64,000 bases of DNA from Haloglomus litoreum (GTDB taxonomy: Archaea > Halobacteriota > Halobacteria > Halobacteriales > Haloarculaceae), in the NCBI RefSeq assembly GCF_029338515.1, contig NZ_CP119988.1, forward strand, positions 1,550,001-1,614,000. The letters are read 5' to 3'. The notes beneath the pieces are model-generated. The model was not told where the DNA came from, ran no database searches, and saw nothing but the letters and a program-made list of their open reading frames with translations. Made by a program: the position numbers and the translations under genes. Below are positions 53,317 through 62,503 of this stretch, piece after piece. Each line of letters opens with the position of its first letter. The first letter of the stretch is position 1.

Positions 53317-56217
53317 TCAGTCCCAGAACGACTTCGTCCGGGCGTACTGGCGCTCCTTCGTGAGGATGTCCCGGTAGAAGTCGTCCTCGTTCTCGCGGAG
53401 CTTGTTGATGACCTGCGCCGCGTTGTGCGGTCCCACCCCTCGGGCGGCCAGCGCGATGACCGCCTGTTTCCCGTGGCTCTGGACCAGACTCGCCGCGCGG
53501 TAGGCGCGCTCGGTCTGCTTCTCCTGCTCCTCGTCCTTCTCGTTCGCGCGGACGGCCTGCACCACCTCGTCGGCCCACGGGTTGAGTGCGGCCACCCGCG
53601 TCGAGCCACACTCGGGGCACTCGGGCTGGTCGGGGACGCGTTTCACCTGCTGGCGGCGGTCCCACCCCTGGCAGTGGCAACAGAGGAGGATGACGCGGTC
53701 GTTCTGCAACCGCTCCCTGACGGTCGCGATGACGCTCGCGTCGGCGTTCTCCGGGGCGAGCAGCTCGCGCCCGGAGGAGCGGCCGCCGAGGCCGATGGGG
53801 GTTCGGTCGCCGTGGACGGTGACCTCGATGGGGACGAGGCCGTCGCCCCCGGGGTCCGGGGTGTCGTCGCTCCCGGCCTGCACCCGCCGGAGCACGTCCG
53901 CGGCCCGCCCGACCGCGAGGTCCTCGTGGAGCGTCTCCCGGACGGCCTCGTCGTAGACGGGCGAGTCCTTCAGCGCCTCTAGCAGGCGTGAGCGGCCGAA
54001 ATTGGCGGCGCCCGCCCCGCGATACCGCTTGAGCGCGCCGAACTTCGCGGCGACCTGCGCGAGCTTGAACTTCAGCGAGTCGGCGTTCTTCAGGCTCAAC
54101 TCCACGAGTGGCCGGAGGTGGTCTGGGTCGGTGGTCTCCAGTTTCTCCACCACGTCGCTGGCCCGGATGCCGCCGGGCACCTCCAGTTCGATGCGGTACG
54201 GGTCCACCTCCATCGCCACGCTCGACCCCGACTGCTGGCCCAGCAGGGCCGAGAGCACGCGCCCCAGCGTCTCGTTCGTCCGGTGGCCGAAGGCGGCGTT
54301 CAGCACCACCTCGCGGGCCTTGAACTCGACGACGACGTGCGACGGTCCGGGCACGGGGGCGTCTGCCTCGACGTGGTCGGCGACCTGTTCGAGGGCGGAG
54401 TGTGCGGTGTGGTGGTCGGTCGGGTACGTCTCGGCCAGCCACGCGGCCACCTGGTCGTGCGAGTCGCCGCGCTCGAACCGCCGTGCTGCTTTCTCGCGCA
54501 GGCGGGCGACGTGCTGGGCCACGTCGTACGGCACGGGAATCTCCTGGCCGACCCAGGAGGGGACCTCGCCGCCGGGGTCCTCGACGGGCGTGACCTTCAC
54601 CGCCTCTTCCTCCTCGTCGACCTCGGTGATGCGCCACATCTCGCCGCCCTGGATGAACACCTCGCCCGGCCCGGCGAAGTTGACGACGAAGCGCTCCGCG
54701 AGGGTTCCGACCGTCCGCCCGGAGGCCATGTCCTCGACGGTGTAGTTGGCCTCGTCCGGGATCATCGAGAGGTTGGCGTAGAAGTACTGCCACGTCCCCC
54801 GCGACTTCTCCAGCCGGTCGGCCTCCTCGTCGAGCCAGAGGACGCGGTTCTCGCTCAACTCGCGGACGACCTCCTTGAACTCGGCCTCGTCGAGGTCGCG
54901 GAAGGGGTAGGCTCGCGTGATGATCTCGTAGGCGCCCCGCGCCGAGATCTCGCCGAAGCCCATCAGCAGCCCACAGATCTGGTTCGCGACCGTGTCCAGC
55001 GAGCCGTGGTGGATGCGTGCCGGCTCCACGTCGCCGTCGAGGGCGCGCTCCGTTATCGCGAGCGCCTCGAACGTGTCGTCCGGGCGCGTCGTGATGACCG
55101 TCCCCGAGGAGACGGCGTCCCGGCGGTGACCCGCCCGGCCGACGCGCTGGAGCAGCCGGCAGACCTGCCTCGGTGACTGGTACTGCACGACGTGGTCGAT
55201 GTGGCCCACGTCGATGCCGAGCTCCATCGAGGAGGTGCAGAGCAGCCCGTCCAGGTCGCCGGCCTTGAACCCGTCCTCGACGTCGATGCGGGCCTCCTTC
55301 GAGAGCGAGCCGTGGTGGATGCCGATGTTCGTCCCCAGTTCCTTCAGCCGAGACCCCAGCGCCTCTGCGGTCTGGCGGGTGTTGACGAAGACGAGCGTCG
55401 CCTCGTGCTCGCGGACGAGGTCGTCGATGACGCGGACGTGGCTCGCGACGTTCGCCTCGGTCATCAGCTGTCCCGACAGCTTCTCGTCGCGCTCGGTCAC
55501 CTCGGGTTCGCGGACCGTGATGTCGAGCCGCGAGCCCACGTCCACCTCCACGATTGTCGGCTCGGCGCCGCCGGTGAGGAAGCGCCCCACCTCCGCAGGG
55601 TCACCCACCGTGGCCGAGAGCCCGACGCGCTGGAAGCGGTCGGCGTACTCCCGGAGGTGTTCGAGGCCGATGGTCAACTGGGCACCCCGTTTGGCGGCCG
55701 CGAGTTCGTGGACCTCGTCGATGACGACGTGCTCGACGTCCGCCAGCGCCCGCCGGAGCTTCTTGCCCGTGAACATCGCCTGCAGCGTCTCCGGCGTCGT
55801 CACCAGCACGTCCGGTGGGTTGTCGGCCTGCTTGCTTCGCTGGTAGTCCGTGGTGTCGCCGTGCCGGACATCGACGTCGACGCCGAGCGTGTCGCCCCAC
55901 CACTCCAGTCGTTCGCGCATGTCGCGGTTCAGCGCGCGAAGCGGCGTGATGTAGAGCGCCTGCACGCCGTGGGTGTCCTCGTCGGTCCGCTCGCGCCGCT
56001 CGACGATGGCGGAGAGGACCGGTAGCATCGCGGTCTCGGTCTTGCCGGTACCGGTCGGCGCGACGACGAGGCAGTCCTCGCCCCGCGCCAGCGGCGGGAT
56101 GGCGCGGCGCTGTGGCTCCGTCGGCGTGCTGAAGCCGCGCTCGGAGAGGGCCGCCCGAACGTCCGCGTGCAGATGGGTGAACGCGTCCGCGCCCGCGACC
56201 GGCTCCGGTTCGCTCAC
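53317..56217 (-). CDS. Lhr-like superfamily 2 DNA/RNA helicase
   Basis: A 966-residue ATP-dependent helicase. Motif I 'APTGTGKTE' lies at about 53-61, motif Ia 'YITPLRALNRDM', motif II 'VVIDEVHEL' (DEVH), motif III 'GLSATVGDP', motif V 'CTSSMELGIDVGHIDHVVQ' and motif VI 'QRVGRAGHR'. A winged-helix/Lhr-core region and a C-terminal zinc-binding segment ('LLCCHCQGWDRRQQ', 'PECPECGSTR') follow. It probably acts in DNA repair; Lhr proteins unwind RNA:DNA hybrids. Single gene. Confidence 0.92.
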   Translation of the reverse strand: MSEPEPVAGADAFTHLHADVRAALSERGFSTPTEPQRRAIPPLARGEDCLVVAPTGTGKTETAMLPVLSAIVERRERTDEDTHGVQALYITPLRALNRDMRERLEWWGDTLGVDVDVRHGDTTDYQRSKQADNPPDVLVTTPETLQAMFTGKKLRRALADVEHVVIDEVHELAAAKRGAQLTIGLEHLREYADRFQRVGLSATVGDPAEVGRFLTGGAEPTIVEVDVGSRLDITVREPEVTERDEKLSGQLMTEANVASHVRVIDDLVREHEATLVFVNTRQTAEALGSRLKELGTNIGIHHGSLSKEARIDVEDGFKAGDLDGLLCTSSMELGIDVGHIDHVVQYQSPRQVCRLLQRVGRAGHRRDAVSSGTVITTRPDDTFEALAITERALDGDVEPARIHHGSLDTVANQICGLLMGFGEISARGAYEIITRAYPFRDLDEAEFKEVVRELSENRVLWLDEEADRLEKSRGTWQYFYANLSMIPDEANYTVEDMASGRTVGTLAERFVVNFAGPGEVFIQGGEMWRITEVDEEEEAVKVTPVEDPGGEVPSWVGQEIPVPYDVAQHVARLREKAARRFERGDSHDQVAAWLAETYPTDHHTAHSALEQVADHVEADAPVPGPSHVVVEFKAREVVLNAAFGHRTNETLGRVLSALLGQQSGSSVAMEVDPYRIELEVPGGIRASDVVEKLETTDPDHLRPLVELSLKNADSLKFKLAQVAAKFGALKRYRGAGAANFGRSRLLEALKDSPVYDEAVRETLHEDLAVGRAADVLRRVQAGSDDTPDPGGDGLVPIEVTVHGDRTPIGLGGRSSGRELLAPENADASVIATVRERLQNDRVILLCCHCQGWDRRQQVKRVPDQPECPECGSTRVAALNPWADEVVQAVRANEKDEEQEKQTERAYRAASLVQSHGKQAVIALAARGVGPHNAAQVINKLRENEDDFYRDILTKERQYARTKSFWD

Positions 56218-56524
56218 TACTCGCTACGTGGGGTTGCGGGCTCTTGAGGGGTGTGGTCGCCGGAGGATGTCGGATGCTGTGGCAAGTCGCTTCGGCAGAC
56301 GCTGTCTCGAACGTGACTCATAACTTCGTAGGATTTGTCATAAAGGAATTGTGTTCTTGATTTCCTCTCAAATATTCGAATTCTGTATATCTGGGCGGTT
56401 GGAGATATCGCGGGCGCTTCCGGCGTCGCGGACTCCGTGGAACCGTCGGGGCCCCATCGCCGTCACTACAACCTGGGTTTGTCCCTACGGAGCGTATTAG
56501 GCTCCGCTCGCACACAGTGCAATC
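56218..56524. promoter_or_regulatory. AT-rich intergenic region between helicase and membrane protein
   Basis: A 307-nt divergent spacer. Its middle (about 56310-56400) is markedly AT-rich for this genome. It shows a TATA-like 'cgtattagg' at about 56494-56502, 27 nt from the ATG at 56525. No credible ORF: the minus-strand frame across it (56318-56728) overlaps the real gene. Confidence 0.55.
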
Positions 56525-57022
56525 ATGACTGCCGACGAAGGGAGACCGCCCCCGAACCGAGCCGACGTCCTGGCCACCTTCCGCACCGTGGTTCTCGGCT
56601 CGAACCGAGGGGCCCCTCGACGGACTGTACTGATCGGCCTGGGACTCGGACTCGTTGTGCTGACCTTCCTGGCGTACGAGCTCGATATCTTCTATGACTC
56701 CGGTGGTGTCGTCTTCATCCCGTTCCACGCCGCCCTCGTCGGGCTGGCCGCCGCGTTCTGGACGGGATACAGTCGAACTGGACTGCTCTCCGGATGGGCA
56801 CTCACGTTCCTTTCGTTCCTCGGCTGGCGGGCGGAGTGGGCGACGGAGATATCGCCTCGGCCACCCGTCGAGCGCGTAGCCTACGTCGTCCGGCCGGACG
56901 GCCTGGTGGCTCTCGCCATCATCGGGTTGGGAGTGGCGGCCATCGGGTTCACCGCTGGCGCGCTGACCAGAAGAGGGATCGACGCAGTGCGAACCGGGTC
57001 GCGAACGGCCAGCGACACCTGA
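56525..57022 (+). CDS. Hypothetical membrane protein
   Basis: A 165-residue protein with about four helices: 'LIGLGLGLVVLTFLAYELD', 'VFIPFHAALVGLAAAFWTGY', 'GLLSGWALTFLSFLG' and 'LVALAIIGLGVAAIGFTAGA'. The tails are short and polar. No family recognised. A TATA-like box 27 nt before the ATG suggests a leaderless single gene. Confidence 0.65.
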   Translation: MTADEGRPPPNRADVLATFRTVVLGSNRGAPRRTVLIGLGLGLVVLTFLAYELDIFYDSGGVVFIPFHAALVGLAAAFWTGYSRTGLLSGWALTFLSFLGWRAEWATEISPRPPVERVAYVVRPDGLVALAIIGLGVAAIGFTAGALTRRGIDAVRTGSRTASDT

Positions 57023-57200
57023 CTCGGCGCTTCAGGGGTATCCGCCCGCTCGATCAGGGACGGATACCCCATCACGGCCGCGGCTGCCGATGATGGATCG
57101 GGGGGTTCGGCAGGGCCCCGGCGGCAACATCGTGAGTGGGTGCGACGGTTCGGAGGCAGCCCCGCTGCCGTCATCCACCAGGGCGGACTTCCGTCCCTCG

Positions 57201-57623
57201 CTACTCCGTCGTGACGAGCAGCACCGCCACCACCGCCAGGGCGATGCCCAGTCCCTTCCGGAGCGTGAGCGACTCGTTCAGGAAGGCGATGCCGACGAGC
57301 GAGGACGTGACGAGGAACATCCCGAAGACCGGCACGACGACCGAGACGGGGCCGGCCTTCAGGGCGCGGTAGTAGGCGATGATGCCGACCGAGAGACAGA
57401 CTCCGGCCCCGAGGACGTAGACGCGGTCGGGGTGGGTCAGCGTCCGGGTGACCGAGTCCCCGGCGTACAGCGTCAGGCCGAGGGCGGCGACGGCGAGCAT
57501 CCCGTTCGTGACGGCGGCGACGGCGTCGCTTGAGAGGTCCCGCGTGGCGAGTTTCGTCAGCGGGGAGACGAGCGTGTACGCCGCGAGCGCGACGAGCGAG
57601 TAGCCGAGGTAGCCGATGTTCAC
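57201..57623 (-). CDS. EamA-like drug/metabolite transporter, single-repeat
   Basis: A 140-residue protein with four or five helices matching one EamA repeat: 'YSLVALAAYTLVSPLTKLAT' region, 'YVLGAGVCLSVGIIAYYRAL', 'VVVPVFGMFLVTSSLVGIAF' and 'GLGIALAVVAVLLVTTE'. The motif 'AYYRALKAGPVSVVVPV' is the family hallmark. Most EamA transporters contain two repeats (about 300 residues), so this must dimerise, like EmrE/PagO-type short members. Substrate unknown. Confidence 0.82.
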   Translation of the reverse strand: MNIGYLGYSLVALAAYTLVSPLTKLATRDLSSDAVAAVTNGMLAVAALGLTLYAGDSVTRTLTHPDRVYVLGAGVCLSVGIIAYYRALKAGPVSVVVPVFGMFLVTSSLVGIAFLNESLTLRKGLGIALAVVAVLLVTTE

Positions 57624-57717
57624 ACCCGCGCTGGGCGTGCCGCCCCCTTAGCCGCCGGGGGTACGCCGGATGGCCAACACGCTTTACAGCCGCGAAGAAG
57701 TATCGCACGTAACTGTG

Positions 57718-59610
57718 GTGTCAACGAAGGTCGCGGCAGCGGTCGGTGGAATCGTACTGCTGGCTGCCGCCGGTGGGGGGGCAGCGCTGTACTTCACTGG
57801 TGGTGATCTCTCGTTCGAGCAGCCGGTCGTCGAGTCGGTCCAGACGGACTTCGGCACCGTCACCGAGGAATCGACCGGCGTCGAGACCGAGGTGGTGGTG
57901 ACCAACCCCAACAACCAGTCGTTCCCGGGCGCGGCGAGCCTCGACTACCAGATCTACATGAACTCGGTCCGGGTCTCCGACGGGTCCGAGGGCGGCATCG
58001 GCCTCGACCCCGGCCGGAACGTCATCAACTTCACCGCCCAGCTGGACAACTCGCGCATCCCTGCCTGGTGGGTCACCCACGTCAACAACGACGAGCGGAC
58101 GGTCGTCTCCACGCAGGCACGCGTCGGCGTGGCCGGGTTCGGCGCGTCGCTCCCGCCGCAGAACCGCTCCATCGAGACGGACCTGCTCGGCGCGTTCACC
58201 AACGACTCCTCGAGCACGGTCGCCATCGCCGACCGTGAGATCATGTCCGTCTCGAACCAGCGCGCCGAGTGGGGGACCGCCGACGCCGAGGAGACGCCCA
58301 TCGCCTTCTCGGTCGACCTCTCGAACGTCCACGACCGCGATGTCAGGCTCGACGGCACGGAGTACCGCATCGTGATGAACGACGTGGTCGTCGGCGAGGG
58401 CCGGACGAACGACTCCATCGTCCTCGAACCCGGCGAGTCGGACACCTTCACCGCGAACGCGGCGCTGGACACGCCCCGGATGGAGCAGTGGTGGGTCACG
58501 CACCTGCGCGACTCGCAGACGACCGACCTCCGGGTGGAGGTGTTCGGGCTGGTCCGGGACGACGGCGAGCTCAAGCGGGTCCCGCTGAACGTCTTCGACC
58601 GGCGCATCCGCTTCGAGACGGATTTCCTCGGCGACGAGCCGACCCAGGTCACGGAGCTCCCGGCCGAGGACGGCGTCGCGCCGGAGTTCGGCGAGCCGGA
58701 GGTCACGGACACGACGAGCCGCTGGGGCGGCGTGACCGAGGACACGACCGAGATCATCACCAGCGTCGACGTCCGGAACCCGAACGAGGGCGAGTTCAAC
58801 GACCTGCTCTCGCTCCGGGTCAACCAGACGACCACCGTCAACGATGTCCCGTTCGCGCGTGACACCTCGACGGTCGAGGAGCTGCCCGCGGGCAACAGTT
58901 CGTTCACCATCAGCGCGCTGGCGGACAACGACGCCGTCCCGCGGTGGTGGTCGCGCCACATCAACAACGGCGAGCGCTCGACCGTCGTGACGGCCGCCAG
59001 TGGGACCGCCGACATCGCGGTCACGACGCTCCCGGTCGACCTGCCGGACCGGCGGACCACCCAGGAGACCGACATCCTCGCCTCCATCGAGAGCGAGGAG
59101 AACCGCGCCGTCAGGACCGAGGGCGGCCAGCGGGTCCTGACCATCCTGGACACGCAGGCCGAGTGGGGCGAGTCAACGCCCGAGCGCGCACCCCTGCTCG
59201 TGACGGCCCAGGTGCGCAACGAGCAGGTCGCCCCGATCACCATCGAGCGACTCGACTACGTGGTCGACCTCAACAGCGTGACCATCGCGGACAACTCCAC
59301 CGCGCGGTCGTACAACCTGGGCCCCGGCGCCACCCGCGACATCACCTTCCGGATCTACCTGGACAACCAGAAGATGGACGAGTGGTGGCCGACCCACGTC
59401 CGCAACGACGAGGTGACCCGGATGACGACCAACACGACGGCCGTCGTCGACACGCCCGACGGGACCCGGCGCGCCACCTTCGACATCTTCGGCAACGGGA
59501 CCACCATCGAGACGGACTTCCTCGGCACGAAGGGCGACGCCGACGACGGGAGCGGTACGGACGGCTCCGCGTCGCTCGCGCCGCCGCCCACGGCCGCGAC
59601 GGCCGACTGA
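57718..59610 (+). CDS. Exported LEA14-like (WHy-type) protein with four tandem repeats
   Basis: About 630 residues. An N-terminal signal/anchor helix ('VAAAVGGIVLLAAAGGGAAL') is followed by four repeats of about 150 residues. Each ends with a variant of 'WWVTHVNNDERT' (also 'WWVTHLRDSQTT', 'WWSRHINNGERS', 'WWPTHVRNDEVT') and carries 'ETDLLG/ETDFLG' and 'VTNPNN/VRNPNE'-like strands, as in LEA type-2/water-stress domains. The tail is disordered. The GTG at 57718 is chosen because TATA-like 'ctttacag' (about 57681-57688) lies 30 nt before it; the ATG at 57670 would place the TATA inside the gene. Confidence 0.8.
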   Translation: MSTKVAAAVGGIVLLAAAGGGAALYFTGGDLSFEQPVVESVQTDFGTVTEESTGVETEVVVTNPNNQSFPGAASLDYQIYMNSVRVSDGSEGGIGLDPGRNVINFTAQLDNSRIPAWWVTHVNNDERTVVSTQARVGVAGFGASLPPQNRSIETDLLGAFTNDSSSTVAIADREIMSVSNQRAEWGTADAEETPIAFSVDLSNVHDRDVRLDGTEYRIVMNDVVVGEGRTNDSIVLEPGESDTFTANAALDTPRMEQWWVTHLRDSQTTDLRVEVFGLVRDDGELKRVPLNVFDRRIRFETDFLGDEPTQVTELPAEDGVAPEFGEPEVTDTTSRWGGVTEDTTEIITSVDVRNPNEGEFNDLLSLRVNQTTTVNDVPFARDTSTVEELPAGNSSFTISALADNDAVPRWWSRHINNGERSTVVTAASGTADIAVTTLPVDLPDRRTTQETDILASIESEENRAVRTEGGQRVLTILDTQAEWGESTPERAPLLVTAQVRNEQVAPITIERLDYVVDLNSVTIADNSTARSYNLGPGATRDITFRIYLDNQKMDEWWPTHVRNDEVTRMTTNTTAVVDTPDGTRRATFDIFGNGTTIETDFLGTKGDADDGSGTDGSASLAPPPTAATAD

Positions 59611-59766
59611 GGCGGGCCCTCTCGACGCCGTTGCGCGGAGCGATTCCTCTCAGGAGGACGAGGCAGGCGAAGCGGATGCTGGGCTGGGGGAGTCCGAACG
59701 GAGTTGGTCAGAAGGACGACTCGATTCTGCGGGCGGGGCTGGAGGGCGCAGTCGCCGCTGGAGCGC

Positions 59767-59973
59767 TCAGTCCGCGGAGACGTTGAGGCGCTCGCGGGAG
59801 GTCGTCCGGGCGGTCGGGGTCTGTCCGAGGCGTCGGGCGGCCCGCTCGATACGGTCCGTCGAGACACCCGCCTGCCGGGCGGCCGTCTCCAGGTCCAGTG
59901 TCCCACCTGTGTACAGCGCCATCGCCGTTCGCACCGCGTGCTGGTGCATGTCCCTGCCCAGAGGATGTGGCAT
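59767..59973 (-). CDS. Small helix-turn-helix-like protein
   Basis: About 68 residues from the ATG at 59973. The core 'AMALYTGGTLDLETAARQAGVSTDRIERAARRLG' region reads as a short HTH: helix, 'AARQAGVS' turn and recognition helix 'DRIERAARRL'. A histidine-rich start ('PHPLGRDMHQHAV') precedes it. The AT-rich 'ataatatatc' at about 59991-60000 is 24-27 nt away, fixing this start over the ATG at 60012. It is probably a transcription or toxin-antitoxin-type regulator; no partner gene is adjacent. Confidence 0.65.
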   Translation of the reverse strand: MPHPLGRDMHQHAVRTAMALYTGGTLDLETAARQAGVSTDRIERAARRLGQTPTARTTSRERLNVSAD

Positions 59974-60015
59974 AATAAGAATATCGTGAGATAATATATC
60001 ACTAAGGGACATTAT

Positions 60016-60081
60016 ATGTCAGACAAGCGGCTGCAGAATCGTTATACTACACGGTCTATCATGGCCGATATACAAGGGTGA
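60016..60081 (+). CDS. Possible microprotein divergent from the HTH gene
   Basis: A 21-codon frame (peptide starting 'MSDKRLQNRYTTRS') in the AT-rich divergent spacer. TATA-like sequences at about 59971-59985 would place transcription near 60004. Its stop falls in a small hairpin (GGGTGA-ggc-TCACCC, 60076-60090). It may be a real microprotein, a leader or chance. Confidence 0.2.
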   Translation: MSDKRLQNRYTTRSIMADIQG

Positions 60082-60143
60082 GGCTCACCCACACGGAGAG
60101 CTGATTCGCCGGCCCGGTCCCGGGGCCGGACGGGGCAGTCCGG

Positions 60144-60878
60144 TCAGTCCTCGTCGAGCGCGGCGACCGCGTCCAGCGAGATGCCGATGGCCCGCTCGAC
60201 GTTGTTCCGTGCCTTCTCGGGCAGTTCCTCCTCGTCCGTCGCGCCCTTCTGGGTCCCCTCGACGAGGTTCCCGTCGACGGTGCAGATGGCCCCCGCGTCC
60301 AGCCCCTTCCGGCGGGCCAGGGTGAACAGCGCGGCGGCCTCCATCTCCACGCAGAGCAGTCCGGCGGCCTCCCACCGCTCGACGTACTCCTCGGTCTCGG
60401 CGTAGAACGCGTCGTCGGTCGCGATGGGACCGACGTGGACGTCCTCGTCGCGTGCCCGGGCGCCGGCCAGCAGCGAGGTGACGACCTCGTGGGTCGCGAC
60501 CGCCGGGACGGTGGCGTCCTCGTACCGCTTGGTGGTCCCCTCGTCCTTCGCGGCAGCCGTCGCGACGACCATGTCGCCGATCTCGATGCCGCGTTGGAGC
60601 GCGCCGGTCGTCCCCACGCGGATGAACGTCTCCACCCCGACGTTCGACAGCTCCTCGACCGCGATGGCCGTGGAGGGTGCGCCGATCCCCGTCGAGCAGA
60701 GCGTCAGGTCGACGCCCTCGTAGGTGGCGTTCACGACGCGGTACTCCCGGTTCTCGGCCACAGTCTCGTGGCTGTCGCACTGTGCGGCGATGCGCTCGAC
60801 CCGGCCGGGATCGCCCGGCACCAGAGCGATGTCGTTCACGTCGCCCGGCTCGCAGAGGATATGCGGCTGCTTGGCCAT
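60144..60878 (-). CDS. udp: Uridine phosphorylase (nucleoside phosphorylase-I family)
   Basis: Cleaves uridine with phosphate to uracil and ribose-1-phosphate. The 244-residue protein shows 'LVPGDPGRVERIA' near residue 19 (phosphate site), 'LCSTGIGAPSTAIAVEEL' (about 60-77), 'FIRVGTTGAL' and the nucleoside-site glutamate segment 'CVEMEAAALFTLA' (about 174-186), all family motifs. Haloarchaea use such phosphorylases in nucleoside breakdown to ribose-phosphates. Other nucleosides are possible substrates. The start at 60878 is unambiguous. Confidence 0.9.
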   Translation of the reverse strand: MAKQPHILCEPGDVNDIALVPGDPGRVERIAAQCDSHETVAENREYRVVNATYEGVDLTLCSTGIGAPSTAIAVEELSNVGVETFIRVGTTGALQRGIEIGDMVVATAAAKDEGTTKRYEDATVPAVATHEVVTSLLAGARARDEDVHVGPIATDDAFYAETEEYVERWEAAGLLCVEMEAAALFTLARRKGLDAGAICTVDGNLVEGTQKGATDEEELPEKARNNVERAIGISLDAVAALDED

Positions 60879-60932
60879 GGGCCCGCTCCACGGCCGGGCG
60901 ACAAAAGTCCGGGCGGTCCCGGCTCCGGTGGC

Positions 60933-61184
60933 TCAGGTGACGCGGAACCCGAGCAGACCCCAGACCGCCATGCTGGCCGTGAAGATGGCGACCGACGCAC
61001 CGATGCCGAAGGCCGGATGGACCGCGTACAACGTATCGACGGCGTCGGCGACCCACCAGCCAGCGAAGTCGAACGGGCCGGTCCGGAGGTAGGCGTAGGC
61101 CACGCCGAACAACAGGCCGAAGCCGGCGCCCATGAGCGCGCCGAACAGGCCACGGCGGGCGGGTGGTTGCTCGCGGAGGGACAC
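60933..61184 (-). CDS. Small membrane protein, unknown function
   Basis: About 83 residues with two transmembrane helices ('GALMGAGFGLLFGVAYAYL' and 'GIGASVAIFTASMAVWGLLG'). The start is uncertain: the GTG at 61184 ('VSLREQ') sits 27 nt after TATA-like 'cttttt' near 61211, the GTG at 61196 is also possible and the TTG at 61235 is unlikely. No family recognised. It lies between two other minus-strand genes. Confidence 0.55.
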   Translation of the reverse strand: MSLREQPPARRGLFGALMGAGFGLLFGVAYAYLRTGPFDFAGWWVADAVDTLYAVHPAFGIGASVAIFTASMAVWGLLGFRVT

Positions 61185-61238
61185 ACGTCGTCGCACGGAC
61201 CTGGTCGGAAAAAGTCCGTCGTCAACCGGGCGCAATCA

Positions 61239-61772
61239 TCACCCGAGTACGACCGTCAGCACCGGGAGGATGAGTGTCAGCGCGGCGGTGTAGACCGCGG
61301 CCGAGATGGCCCAGTCGTTGCGTACCTGCCGGGCCCGGCTGGCGGCGTCCTTGCCGAACAGCGGGAGGACGACGTACGCGAAGAAGAGGAAGAGGACCGA
61401 GAAGGTCACCATGGCGGCGATGAAGTGCGGGACGATGAGCAGACCCGTCCCGACGAGTACGAGGTTGAACCCCGGGGCGCCGCCCTGCGCGGCGACGACC
61501 GTCTCGATGCCCTCCGCCGCCAGGACGAACCCGACGCCGGCCAGCGTGCCCGCGGCGTAGTGGACGAGGCTGGCCAGGCCCGCGGAGACCTCCGAGAGCG
61601 CCTCGCCGGTGAGCGCGCCGGCGGCGACGAACGGCGGCGTGCTGCCCTCCGGGAGCCGCTGCATCGGCAAGTTCATCAGGATCGTCGCGAGCAGTCCCGC
61701 GAACGCGCCGACTCCGATGGCGGCTTGCAACCCCAGCGTCGAGCCGACGTGCGCCACGACGAACCAGCTCAT
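61239..61772 (-). CDS. Polytopic membrane protein, unknown function
   Basis: A 177-residue protein from the ATG at 61772 ('MSWFVV'). About five hydrophobic segments: 'AIGVGAFAGLLATILMNLPM', 'LVHYAAGTLAGVGFVLAAEG', 'LVLVGTGLLIVPHFIAAMV', 'SVLFLFFAYVVLPLFG' and 'AAVYTAALTLILPVLTVVLG'. Histidines occur in or next to two of the helices. It may be a small transporter or a metal- or quinone-related membrane protein, but I recognise no family. The upstream part of the frame is not hydrophobic and is rejected. Confidence 0.65.
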   Translation of the reverse strand: MSWFVVAHVGSTLGLQAAIGVGAFAGLLATILMNLPMQRLPEGSTPPFVAAGALTGEALSEVSAGLASLVHYAAGTLAGVGFVLAAEGIETVVAAQGGAPGFNLVLVGTGLLIVPHFIAAMVTFSVLFLFFAYVVLPLFGKDAASRARQVRNDWAISAAVYTAALTLILPVLTVVLG

Positions 61773-61888
61773 ACTGTCTCCGCCTCGCCGCTGCACAAAA
61801 GCGCTCACGGTTCGGCACGGTCCTGTGGCGTGGGACCACAACCAGCGACCACGGCGGGTGTGGTCCGGCGGCTACGGGGGGAGCCGTG

Positions 61889-62368
61889 CTATTCGAGCAG
61901 CTGTTTCGTCTTCCGGTGCCGCCCCGCGAACATCGGCTCGAAGCCGATGTCGCCGAACGGTTCGGCCAGCCGGCCGAGCGGGCCACCCGGGAGCCGGTAG
62001 CGGACCCGGTCCCGGCAGATGGTCTCGCCGTCGTCGGCGTAGAACAGGTGCGTGTGCTCCCACTCGGGGAACGGGCCGTCCTCCATCGTGTCGACGAAGT
62101 AGGCCGCGCCGTCGTGGGCCTCGCGGGCACGGATGACGGAGGTCCAGGTCTGTCGTGGCCCGACGTCGAACGGGCGCATCGACATATCGATGCGTGCGCC
62201 CGTCTCCAGCACCTCCGGGTCCGGCTCGCCGTCGGGACCGACGACCCGCTCGACCCGCAGGTTCATGAAGTCCGGCGTGAGCGCCTCCAGTCCCGAAACC
62301 CGGGAGTGGAACTCCCACACCTCGTCCAGCGGGGCGGCGACACGCGTCGTCCGCTCGTAGGTCGGCAT
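61889..62368 (-). CDS. SRPBCC (START-like) family protein
   Basis: A 159-residue protein of the Bet v1/SRPBCC fold. The opening 'TRVAAPLDEVWEFHSRVSGL' and the strands 'WTSVIRAREAHDGAAYFVD' and 'ICRDRVRYRLPGGPLGRLAE' are typical of the polyketide-cyclase-like subfamily. These proteins bind hydrophobic ligands in an internal cavity; no ligand is known here. The real start is the ATG at 62368; the frame continues upstream only as shadow. Confidence 0.82.
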   Translation of the reverse strand: MPTYERTTRVAAPLDEVWEFHSRVSGLEALTPDFMNLRVERVVGPDGEPDPEVLETGARIDMSMRPFDVGPRQTWTSVIRAREAHDGAAYFVDTMEDGPFPEWEHTHLFYADDGETICRDRVRYRLPGGPLGRLAEPFGDIGFEPMFAGRHRKTKQLLE

Positions 62369-62503
62369 GGCTGGAAGTAGGTGCGGGCGGCGGATAACGG
62401 TGACCGTCGCGGCCAACGCGAGCGGCCGATTCGCCGGTGCGCCACGACGGAGAGCACCGTGGGTGCAGCTACTTCTTCTCCTCTCCCAGCGTACGGGGGT
62501 ATC

